A stretch of DNA of 35,345 nucleotides from Acanthamoeba sp. SK_2022b (Eukaryota; Discosea; Longamoebia; Acanthamoebidae): contig JANDJZ010000423.1 in NCBI GenBank assembly GCA_027943245.1, positions 1 to 35,345 of the forward strand. The letters are read 5' to 3'. The notes beneath the pieces were generated by a model, which was not told where the DNA came from, did not search any database, and saw only the letters and a program-made list of their open reading frames with translations. Below are positions 23,484-32,818 of this stretch, piece after piece (positions within the stretch are counted from its first letter, which is position 1; every line of letters starts with the position of its first letter). Position numbers and translations under genes: made by a program.

Positions 23484-23550
<67 letters not shown>

Positions 23551-25677
23551 GTGCGTTCATGCGGCGAGTACATGAGTGACGGCTCATGTCAGGGCAATGC
23601 AAGTATTGCGCAGTGGGCGAGGCCGTACTCAAGGTCGGTTGTGTAGGGCTCGATGCTGAACGTGTCCTCAGACTCCTCTTTCTCCGCCTCCGCCGTTTCG
23701 TCGTCCGATAGCAACTTGCGTTCATTGCCTTCTTCTCCTTGATCACCTCCTCCATCGTTTTCGCTTTCGCTTTCGCTCTCTCCACCATCGCCCTCCTCGA
23801 TCCCGGCCTCCTTGAGCAGCTTCTCGAGGTCCAATTCTTGCCCCAGTGCTCCGACGTCGCCCTCCTCCCCGTCTTCGTCCTCACCGAGGCCTTCGCCCGA
23901 GTTCCTGTCCCTCCCCTCCTTCCTCTTGTTCTTCTTCGCTGTCTTCTTGCCGCTCCGCTCCTGCCATTTCGGCGTGGTCGGCTCCTTCTCCTTACTGAAG
24001 CTGGGCTCCTCCATCAGCACCTCGGCCAAAGCTGCACAGCACACAACGGGGGGGGGGGTAAGTGGCGATGCGATGGGCGACGGGCGAAGGTGTTTTGAGA
24101 GGGGGGGGGCATGCCCGTCTTGTCGATCTTGAAGAACTCGTCGGTGGAGAGGGAGCAGCCCGAAAGGGCTCGCATCACTTCGGGCGACATCACGAGGAAG
24201 TGGCTGTTGAACTGGGTAGAAAACTCGTCGTCCACCTCGAACAGGCCCTGTCGTTTGTGTCGTGACCGCACATCGCCCCCCCCCCCCGACCCAACAGCGA
24301 GTCAGCTCGGCCTCTCCTCTCCAGCGTAATTTGGGGGGGGGCAAGCCTCGCCTGTTTCATGTGCAGCCTCGTGGGCCGAAAGAAGTCCTGCAGAGTGGCC
24401 CGGGTGGTGAGCAGTCGCTTGCGATTGGGAGGCGAGTTGTGCTTGCGTGCGAAGGCGTGTAGAGCGGGGGGAGGAGGGGCGGGCGTACGAGGAGCTCCCT
24501 GTTGCTCATCTGGGCGTAGAGGCCCACCCTGTGCGCCAGGTTTCGGTTGTCGAGATTGGAATTGAGCGCCGCGGGCGGCGGGAAGTCCTTCCCGATGTTG
24601 CACAGCAGGATGTACTCGAGCGCCCTGAGCTCCTTGGCCGACAGGTCTGTCGCGAGAACACCGCTGAGCGAGCCCACCCACTCAAAGCAAACGCGCCGCG
24701 CGCCGTGGCGAGTTGCTCGGCGATAGTAAGGCGCGATGGTGAGGGGCGCACCCAGCTTGGTGGCCAGGCGAAGCAGGCGAGGCGCTTGGAGGCTCTTGGC
24801 GAGCCTCGCTTCGCACAACCGTTCCAGCCGGTCGTGCAGCGCTTGCACGTCGTCCAGGATCACGTCCATCTGCTGGGCTCTGTGAGCGCGCGCGCGCAAG
24901 TCAGGCGAACGCGTGTGTGGATCGACGAATGGAATGGGTCAGTCCTAACTAACCTCAGCGCGCTGGCCCACCGGGCCGAGGCGTCGTGGGCCAGGACTCC
25001 CCTGCGCAGCTCCTCGCGACAGTCCACGCGCAGCCGCTGGAGGAGGAACAGCGCCTCGACCCACTCGAGGAACTCCTCGTCGCCACCAAAGCCGTCGATG
25101 GCCGCGGTCGTGGTTCCGGTCACAAGAAGGGATCCGCGCAGCACCTTCATCACAACCGTCTCCTTGAGGAGACATTCCACCTGCGGGCTGCGCCGCAGCA
25201 GACCCGCCGCAGCGTCGCGCACGGCCGCGCGGGCTCCAGCATCGTCATCTGCCGCGCCGCCATTCTTGACCTGCTCCTCGCTCGCACTTGCGAGCTCGGC
25301 AGCAAACGAACAGCGAAGCGAAGCCAAAGCCGCTTCGAGCTTCTTCCTGTGGCCCAGCTTGGTGATCCCTGTTGTGAACAGCACCATTATTTATTAATTA
25401 TCATTTTCACTCTTCAAATAAATAAAGAAATACATAATACATAAGAACCAACGTTTTATACATAATAGGGGGTGGCAGTAGAACCAAGGGAGGTGAGGTC
25501 GTGCGGCTCGAGAAGAAGGAGGGCGGCCCCATCGATGGCCTGCTTTCTCACTACCGTCTGTAACTCTACGGCCACGAAGTGCTGGTGCGGTGGAAGCACA
25601 ACTCTCGTCAGCCACGCTGCCACCTCCTCGCACGTCCACTCTGCCACCGCCTTGAGGCGCGTCTGTTGCGGCTCCAT
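19307..25677 (-). CDS. SAM-domain tandem AAA+ ATPase, 1230 aa
   Basis: 27 exons on the minus strand: 25677-25485, 25368-24954, 24879-24752, 24646-24489, 24441-24352, 24247-24115, 24031-23629, 23485-23363, 23321-23152, 23029-22917, 22780-22691, 22592-22466, 22270-22214, 22083-21985, 21900-21854, 21750-21612, 21527-21427, 21354-21314, 21196-21040, 20957-20876, 20773-20709, 20577-20482, 20379-20289, 20185-20040, 19960-19877, 19742-19566, 19474-19307. Domains: SAM (residues about 10-75; EEVAAWL, AIDGAALLLLEPHDL, LGITKLGHRKK), a helical region, a Lys/Glu/Asp-rich linker (about 375-505), then two AAA+ modules. AAA1 is complete: GPSGTGKT (about 773), FFDECESLF, VVMATNRPYDLDEAMYRR. AAA2 is degenerate: GEHPGAGKRT is kept as Walker A but Walker B reads VFDQAS, then YSLFRRINFALEF and GGSIMNAIVRAAERAS. 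Likely an oligomeric remodelling ATPase; substrate unknown. Exon sum is exactly 1231 codons. Exon 5 start is the least certain. Confidence 0.85.
19752..19827 (-). repeat. CA/GT microsatellite in AAA+ intron 25
   Basis: About 38 CA units on the plus strand, (GT)n in the transcript, inside the intron between exons 25 and 26. Confidence 0.93.
20223..20265 (-). repeat. CA/GT microsatellite in AAA+ intron 23
   Basis: About 21 CA units on the plus strand, (GT)n in the transcript. Confidence 0.93.
20818..20872 (-). repeat. Mixed CGCA/CA repeat in AAA+ intron 20
   Basis: Interspersed CGCA and CA units directly downstream of the exon 20 donor. Confidence 0.85.
22271..22386 (-). repeat. (TTG)n trinucleotide repeat in AAA+ intron 12
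   Basis: About 115 bases of TTG with some TAG units on the plus strand; the transcript carries (CAA)n, whose last CAACAG is the acceptor of exon 13 (exon start 22270). Confidence 0.92.
23488..23550 (-). repeat. GT/CA microsatellite at AAA+ exon 8 acceptor
   Basis: About 31 GT units on the plus strand. In the transcript the (CA)n ends in ACACAG, which is the exon 8 acceptor. Confidence 0.93.
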
Positions 25678-26140
25678 CAAGCAGGTGCTACCTGCCTGGC
25701 AAGTTGCTGTAAAGAAATGCGGAGAACGTTGCTTCTTTTATTTTATTTCCAGCAAATATTTATTGAATTTAATATTTTAATTTGATTGTTTAATGCAGGC
25801 TGGCGATTGTGGACGCGAGCAAGGCGGAGACGGCACACAAGCTGGGGCGTACATCAAGACACGCCGCACGAGAGTGATACCTCTACCACTCCCTTTTTCC
25901 TGTTCTGCTTCTTCGTCCTCAAAAACACCTCTCCAACTTGCGTGCTGGCCTACATGGCCGTTCATGCTTTGGGCAAAGGAACAAGAAGAACTGCGCCACC
26001 TTTGAGAAAGAACTGAGACGCGACGTGTGAGTCACGGCAGTCCCATGAACAGCACCAACGTCTTGGCAGCTGGTGGTAGTATGGCAAGGCATCTACCTGC
26101 GGATCAGCCTGAGGCCGGGCGTTGTAGAAATCAGTGGGGA
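25678..26140. other. Upstream region of the AAA+ gene
   Basis: 5' flank of the minus-strand AAA+ gene: AT-rich 25730-25795, then mixed sequence with short overlapping ORFs on both strands (about 25777-26005). No recognisable protein. Probably promoter and leader. Confidence 0.4.
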
Positions 26141-27430
26141 TATCTACCATTTCCTTCTTGCTCTTCGGAATTGTGTTCCACTGTTTGGCATGAACCAAAA
26201 AGGACATAATGTAGGAATGACACAGGAAAGGAAACTGCCTTCTGATCTTAGGTAAGGGCAACCAGTAGTGTTGGCATGGAGCCATTGGGGTTGACCAGGA
26301 ATAGCACAAAAGATTGGGAGACAGAGAACAGATAGGGTGAAAAGTTGAGATCAGATTCAGAGTGGCCATTCTGTGCTCCAATGGAAAGTGGAGGCACCAG
26401 GGGTAGACCAGGAATAGCACAAAAAATTGGGAGATATGGAACAGATGCTCCAATGGAACCAAGAGGTCTCCCTCACTGGTGCACACACTTGACAAAAGGG
26501 TGAAAGCTGAAATCTGATTTTGGAGTGGCCATGCTGTGCTCCAATCAAGCAGAACCAGAGTCTTCAGGCCAGGAATAGCATGAAAAATTAGGAGATATGG
26601 AACAGATGCTCCAATGGAACCAAGAGGTCTCCCTCACTGGTGAATGCACTTGAAAAAAGGGTGAAAGCTGAAATCTGATATTGGAGTGGCCATGCTGTGC
26701 TCCAATTGAACAGAATGGGAGTCCTCAGGCCAGCTACAAAATGGCTTGGTCAAGCCCCAGTTTTTCACTTTTTACCACCACCTCACAAGACCAACAAGCT
26801 GTTCTGACCTTCACTTCCTACCATGCTTGACCCAACCATCACCATCACTGCCAACTGCAAGTGGATTGAAACTCAACCTCAACTTCCACCTCAATGACTC
26901 TGGTTCGCTCCCATAAGCACCCTAGTTGACAATTTACAGCTGGCCAGCTACTTCTGACACTAGTTCATTTCAGGTACACCCCAATATTTTCCAATTATCA
27001 CAGTTTTTCTCACAATAACTACTCTTTCTTTCAGAACTGGCTCTTAGAAGGCAGATTGAGATGAGACACTTGGTGAACCACAATTCCTCTGTCCTGCATT
27101 GACCAGAGAGTACATGCAACTTCTGTATCACCTTGGTGAAGAGGGGCTTTACTAACTTTGGTGTGCAGAGCCTGCCTCTGCCAAGTGTGTGTTTGGGTGG
27201 GTGGTGTACATGCGTGCCTCATGGAACCTTGGTGAGAGGTCACCCTCAGAGGTGATGTGTCTGTGGCTCTCTTTCTCTTCTCCCACTCTGTCTCTCATGC
27301 ACACAGAACTACCTGCTCTGAGTGTGGTCACCTCAGTGTGTGAACCACGGCAGTTGTGGCAGTCCTCGGCCTCATGGGTCTCCCTGAGGACCTGCCTGGC
27401 CATTAGGTGGTGCCCCTGCAGGCACACGCA
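26141..27430. other. Long CpG-depleted island without genes
   Basis: Roughly 1.3 kb of about 47% GC sequence with almost no CpG; the stretch 26170-26900 has none that I can find. It contains the 161-bp tandem repeats. Open frames are short and mutually incompatible. Best read as old repetitive or mobile DNA. Confidence 0.6.
26295..26729. repeat. 161-bp tandem repeat, two full copies and one deleted copy
   Basis: Copies start with CCAGGAATAGCA at 26295 (113 bp, internal ~48-bp deletion), 26408 (161 bp) and 26569 (161 bp); the next CCAG at 26730 ends the array. Full copies are over 90% identical, sharing GATATGGAACAGATGCTCC and GGTGAAAGCTGAAATCTGA. No CpG within. Confidence 0.9.
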
Positions 27431-28600
27431 AGGACTTGAAAGAGTTCAGGCCTCTGTTCTCCGTTCTTCCGGAGATGGGGATGGCGTTGGGCTCAGCCAT
27501 CCTCTGTGTGTCTATCCACTCCCTCGTCTCCTCTTCTTTTTCCCTTCATATCGTGCAGGTGGAGGTGGCGGTCGAGCATTCACGACATCAAGAAGAACCA
27601 GCTGTCCAGCGCCATCAACTATCCATGTAATCAAGCAGCGTGAGAGACCGCGGCGCACAACTTTGCCCAGCTTGCCAGCAGTCACGAAGCTGGACGTCAA
27701 GCCGTTGGCACTGGCCAACGATCATTCTCATACTCGTGTGTAGCTCATGTAAAGTCAAAAGTCACCTTTCTTTCATCACGTAGTCAACCTTCTCCCCTTG
27801 TGGCCATGAGGGTGGTGTATGTGTGAAAGAAAAACTTCATAGCCTAGCCGAAAGGTTCTTGCGAGGTTGTTGCTTTGGCTCTTCAAAGGCTAACACACGA
27901 CCCGCAGTTGCAGACACCAGGCAGCTCAGGATGTCGAGTCCCGTGATTGGAGGCCGCGAGAAGACATGTGAGCGCGCACGGTGTCGCACAAGAGGCAAGA
28001 CAAGAGGCATGGGAGGATGAAGACCACCTCACTGAAGATCACCGCGACGCCAAGAGCTGGTCGCTTTTTAGGCGCAGGCCTCCACAGGTGAGACCCGACA
28101 CTGGGGATGCACCAGAGAACCGGTGGCGTCTTCATTTCATACTTGCCTTGTGTTCTGCGCCATTACAACTATCGCTCTCCCCGTTTGATGCCCTCGGCGC
28201 TGGGCCACGCTGTTGGCGGCCTGTCGTCGCCTCGGGATGGCGGCTCTGGGTGACCGGCCCAGCTCGAAGCTACCCAGCACGTCCTTCCACTCCTCCAGGA
28301 GCCTTCCTTGCCGAAGGGACAGGTGCATGATGTCCAGCAGCGGCGGATACTGCGCGCATCTGCCGCACGAGCTCGCTCTCGCGCTCCGCGGAAGCGGCAG
28401 CCACCACCAGCGGCAGCAGCTCCGACAGCTACAGCAGGTAGATTTTCCGCTCCAGGCGCCACGTCCACCACCACCGCATCAAACCGTACTGCCAACACAT
28501 CGACCACGTCAGCAAGGCCCATGTCACGTGCCTGTCACATCTGTGCTGTGCGGTACCGGGTACCGGGTCGGGCGAGGGTTTCTTGAACTTGAAGTCGTCG
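27431..28600. other. Unassigned region next to the kinase remnant
   Basis: CpG content returns to normal. Short coding-like pieces appear (for example a plus-strand stretch near 27560-27620), but none chain into a gene. On the minus strand 28170-28560 has an open frame with AVRFDAVVVDVAPG that could be a decayed C-terminal part of the histidine kinase; this is speculative. Confidence 0.35.
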
Positions 28601-28713
28601 CTGTCTTTGATCATCACGACGGAGGCGGTGGCGCGGGAGAGCTGGGCGTGGAGAATGCTGGCGTTGGTTTAGCCAGAGGAGCAGCCCCTTCTGCTTGAGC
28701 AGGCCCCCTGCAC

Positions 28714-28976
28714 GCCGGGTCAATCATTGTCATCTCCGAGTCGTCCATCAGCCACGCCATCCCGATGATGCCGTTGAGCGGAGTGCGCAGCTCGTGGCTC
28801 GCCATGGCCAGGAAGGCGTCCTTCACCTTGTCGACCTCCTCCAGATGCTTGTTCTTGCGGCTCATGTCGCGGTTGGCCCGACGCAGCCGATCGACCAACA
28901 GCGCGTTGTCGAGGGAGTTCATGAGATGCCTGGTCACGTAGTCGTCCACCGCGAACGGGCCTCCAAGAGCACCTCC
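28714..28976 (-). pseudogene. Histidine kinase remnant (HisKA domain), frame-broken
   Basis: The minus strand encodes LLVDRLRRANRDMSR, KNKHLEEVDKVKDAFLA, then the H-box MASHELRTPLNGIIGMAWL, a clear HisKA dimerisation and phosphoacceptor domain of the hybrid-kinase type, with the phospho-His present. Upstream, a second frame reads EWLTYDIVNVAEEVLLEA and must shift by one base near 28955-28962 to join. Downstream of DDSEMTM the frame leaves any kinase similarity, and no HATPase_c N, G1 or G2 box follows within the next kilobase. With the frameshift and missing catalytic domain it is best called a pseudogene or broken fragment. An assembly error could explain the single-base shift but not the missing domain. 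Confidence 0.7.
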
Positions 28977-29020
28977 TCTGCAACGTTGACGATGTCGTAT
29001 GTCAGCCACTCCGCGCCCTG

Positions 29021-29120
<100 letters not shown>

Positions 29121-30815
29121 ATTCTCTCTGTGTGCCAGCAATAGTTACGCGCTTGGGCAGATTTATGCGCTCGCAGTTGTACTCCACGGTTCACAATCTC
29201 ACACCTTGCTTGTCCTGTACGCGATCGCGCGCCGCCAGTAAGCTATCATCAACCGGGCCGCGCTCACGGCGAGAATTTGAACGGCGAGTCCAGACCGTCG
29301 ACGAATTGCAGTCCTTGGACGAAGAACTGGACGGTCCCCCTCATTCGAATCGCTGGTCTCCAGGGAGCTCTCGCTTTGCGAGCGATCGCTGGACGGAACC
29401 TCGAGCAACAGTTGCTCTACGCGCACCTTGGATGCTCTGGTCACAAAGGGGTTCATCAGAGAAGGTCGTGTCCAAATCCAATGATTAGTCAACGGGGGGG
29501 GGGGTGCGTGGCCTACAAAGTGCAGATACAGAGGGCCACCGACCTGGTAACAATCTCGGAAGTCGAGGAGGATATGCGTTCGGTGGCCTGGCTTGGCTCA
29601 TCGGTACCCGTGACTCGTAGAGCGTTTGTTTGCCAATTGAGGCTTTTTCAGTGGAGCTGCCTTGGCTCAGTCAATGGAGATGAGCGACGCACGCTCACAA
29701 ACGCGCGAGAGGGCGCCCGCACGCACAGAAGAGCGAATTTCCTGGAGCACGCGCAGTGATTGGCGAGCCCTGCATGGACAGGCGCTGCCTGTTCCGTGGC
29801 TCAGTCGCAGTGGATGTGGTTGAGCGCCATGGTAGGATGAGAGAGAGAGAGATGAGAGGTGAGAGGTGAGAGGTGAGAGGTGAGAGGTGAGAGGTGAGAG
29901 GTGAGAGGTGAGAGGTGAGAGGTGAGAGGTGAGAGGTGAGTCGCACATGGAGGAGGCCATACCTCCCTCGAGCAGGAAGAAGAAAGCCACCAGGACCCTC
30001 GCGCCCACCGGGCTTGAGCGATCTCATCAGGCTGGCCCCAACGCTCGACTCGCGACGGAGGCAGCGAGGGCGCCGCGGTGGCCGAGGGCCTGCGGTTGCG
30101 AGCACACAAATCAGGCGACGCAGGCGTACCACAGGAGGATGGGCGCCAAGTCGATAGTGGGCGAGCCAGGCCGCAAGCTACGGGAAGGCGTAGATGTAGA
30201 GTAGGCCGAGCGACCTGGTGGGACAGTAGCAGAGCTCACTGGGCGTCCTGGAGAGGGAAGATACGGGCTTGTGAGTCTTGCGGTTATTTCTCGCCTACAA
30301 GTCCCCTCCGCTTCGTCCAGCATGTCAGCTGTCCCTCCCTGTTCGCCTCCTCTCCTTCAGCTGGCTGGCTGCTTGTCGCCGCCTTGCTCCTTGAGCGGCC
30401 TGTCGCCGCCGGCCTACTCTACGTTGAACTTCTGAGCCGAGGCAGCTGCCTCACTTGGCCAACAAACGCTTTTTTACGAGGCACAGGTACCGAGGAGCCA
30501 AGCCAGCTGCAAGAAGAGCTTCACTTGGCAAACAAACCCTTTTTTTTCTAGGATTTGGAGTTTTGCGGAACCTCAAAAAGCGCCACCTTTCCTTTTGGCT
30601 ACCTTGCAACAGTCCCAAAACCCGGATATACATCCAAAAAACGTAACGAGACCCAAAAATTGCAGCCGCTTGCTCATGTATGCGAACGTCCTACTCTGTC
30701 GGTACCAGAGCTGGAGAAGATCGAGAGCTTGCTACTTCAATAACTCAGAGCTTGGTAGTTCAATAACGCCTCCTCCCGGGTCGTGAAAGTCCAAGATAGA
30801 AGAAGATGTTGAAGG
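29121..30815. other. Gene-poor region with possible decayed coding pieces
   Basis: Apart from the minisatellite, the minus strand has small coding-like pieces such as INLPKRVTIAG near 29130-29190 and a hydrophobic stretch VLVAFFFLLEGG near 29965-30005. They could be the decayed N-terminal (membrane) part of the histidine kinase. 30438-30552 holds an imperfect ~45-bp direct repeat (CACTTGGC-AACAAAC core). No complete gene. Confidence 0.4.
29850..29940. repeat. 7-bp GAGAGGT minisatellite
   Basis: About 12 perfect GAGAGGT units, preceded by a short GA run (29839-29851). Confidence 0.93.
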
Positions 30816-31628
30816 TCATGAAGGCCAGGAGAAGCCGCTCTTTCTTGCCCGTGCCGCACCAATATTGACAACCATCCAGTTGACACGGTCATGAACAAAC
30901 CATGACCACCCTTCAAGGCTTGAAGTTGCATGGCCGAACAAAAAGAGACGGGCTGTGTCCATGGGGCAGTCCACACACCACCGGCCCATGCACACAAGGT
31001 GCACCCCGGCGGCAGAGACACTCCCTTCCCTCCCCATGAACACTTCCCATCCTCTACAATACAAATGAGACATCTTATGTGGACAGACTGGCGGTTGTTC
31101 GCCAGCCATTATGGGTTGTAACGCGAGTTCAGTGAAACGTTGCAATGTAATGGCCATGAAATAACAAACAAAACAAGAAGCAAACAGAAACAAAAACCAA
31201 ACGAAACGAAACAAGCAAGGGAGAAGAAAACTGTCGACTGCCTCAGCGTTGCTTAGCTCTTGGTGCCCGCTGGCTTGAGCGGGCGAGCTTGGCGGTCGCT
31301 CGAAACCTATCCCTATCCCAAAACAACGAGCCCTGTTATTCTGGACTAGCAATAGCCCCACCTGCCCCACCTGCGTGAGCGGGTTTGCGGGAGGCAACAG
31401 GGGCCGCATGTACTTTTGAGCGGCCGCATCAGCGCCCCATATGGAGAAGCAGTACGACGACTCCTTCAGCGCTTGATTCGCCATCGCCTTCAACACCTGT
31501 TGTTTCGCACGAGCGATCAGTCGCCACACAACACAACACAACACAAAACACAACACAACACAACAACAACGCGCTCTCTGGGCCTCTCGAGAAAACCTGC
31601 CAGGACAGCTCCGTGGCCAGCACAGCAT
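30816..31628 (-). other. Unassigned 270-codon minus-strand ORF
   Basis: Longest open frame in the accessory stretch. It encodes a Cys-rich start, a region SSYCFSIWGADAAAQK, one strongly hydrophobic segment (RFVWFLFLFASCFVCYF) and a Trp-rich tail (GWSWFVHDRVNWMVVN). No family recognised. Its first 30 codons cross an ACACA-rich repeat (about 31526-31570), and composition differs from the exons elsewhere. It could be a membrane-protein fragment, a pseudogene or chance; reading past the stop in another frame gives further hydrophobic sequence (FNIFFYLGLSR), hinting at decay. Confidence 0.3.
31523..31572. repeat. ACACA/CAACA simple repeat
   Basis: About nine ACACA-type pentamers with a few CAA units. 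Confidence 0.85.
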
Positions 31629-31818
31629 CCTGTGATCCCTAATGAGGAGTGTCGCGTGAGCTTCCCAACTGCTCTTTTATGTGCGAGACCGATCCAAGTT
31701 GCGGGGAAGTTGGAATGTGAACCTCGACAAGCAGGTACTGGTGTTGAAAGTTGCCCACAGCTTCATCTGTTCCCAGTTGCACGCCTCTTTTCCAAGATAT
31801 TCCTGAAATTGCTCGTCG

Positions 31819-31948
31819 GTGATGACCGCCCGGCACGACGACCTCCCTTGCGACCTGAACACCCCGTTGTCCACCTGTGAGATGTGTGCGTAATGTGCGT
31901 TAGTCGGCAATCGATGGATATCAACTGCACTCATTGCTTGGCTTGCCC
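31819..31948 (-). pseudogene. Truncated duplicate of the alpha/beta hydrolase 3' region
   Basis: 31819-31857 matches 32912-32950 and 31855-31948 matches about 33130-33216 of the hydrolase gene at high identity, including part of the last intron. About 180 bases of the last exon between them are missing, with a shared CTG at the junction. A further 3-base deletion lies in the ACACCACCCCG segment. The copy cannot encode a hydrolase. Confidence 0.85.
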
Positions 31949-32800
31949 AGATACGCCCATGTTCCTTCTAGTGGATTGCAAAACCATGCTTGGAGCCAAG
32001 GTGGTAGGGCAACAGGAAGAGTACATAGTGAGGTGGATGGACAGATACAGTGACCTCCTTCTTGAGTCCATAGATGCCATTCTTAATGTAGAAGAAGCAT
32101 TTGACCTCCTTGAATGGCTGCCAGGTTGGCAGGTCTCTATCATTGTAGAGTCAACAAGAAGAGTAATGCTGGGGTACAGGGGATAGAGAGGGCCATGGGT
32201 CCATTCAATTGTGCCTTCTTGATGCAAGCAAAGCTGTGAGATACTTGTGGCCATTGCCCATCTTGGCCCAAATGAGGTAGATCACCAGGGCGTCAAGATT
32301 GATGCAGGCACTGTTTGCTTTTTCCCTCATTGTGATGGGAGCAACAACTGCATGTCTGTAACCATCAACAAGGACATGGTGAGTGGTACTGCACTGTCAT
32401 AATCATGGTTTCAGTAGTGAATAGCTCCTGCACCTTGTGACTTAATGCTGCACCGTCATGGATGTGTAGGTGTGCATGTGCCTGCTTCAATTGCAGCAGA
32501 ATTCAGAAAATCTTTATGCTCATCACTCTCACCTCCACATGTCTAAAAACTGCATGTGCTTCTACCCTGCAATGCACTTGCAGTCCTTAGTGAAATAAGT
32601 TTGAGAAATGGCCATAACATTGGCATGGGTAACATGGTGAGCATAAAACTACTGGATGCAGAAGATAGCCTAGCCAGGACAAGGCAACCACCATGGTGGT
32701 CACATTAATTTGACCAGCCTAGCTGTGGTTTTGAACAATGCTGTCAATGATGTTACACACATGTGAACTGCAGGGAACGTGCTTGTTTTTATAGTATGAT
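31949..32800. mobile_element. CpG-poor island with possible LINE-like relic
   Basis: Low-GC, CpG-poor sequence starting where the duplicated hydrolase segment stops matching. An open stretch at about 31950-32110 (+) reads VVGQQEEYIVRWMDRYSDLL, then SIDAILN and EEAFDLLEWLP. The spacing and pattern recall the linker just before the reverse transcriptase of non-LTR elements (a Trp-x-x-[RHE]-[FY]-x-x-LL motif). No RT catalytic motif follows. Assignment is tentative. Confidence 0.3.
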
Positions 32801-32818
32801 TTTATTTTATTTTGGGGT

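Noticed and set aside
26295..26729. CRISPR-like array
   Set aside because: Units are 161-bp direct tandem copies without spacers, in a eukaryotic context.
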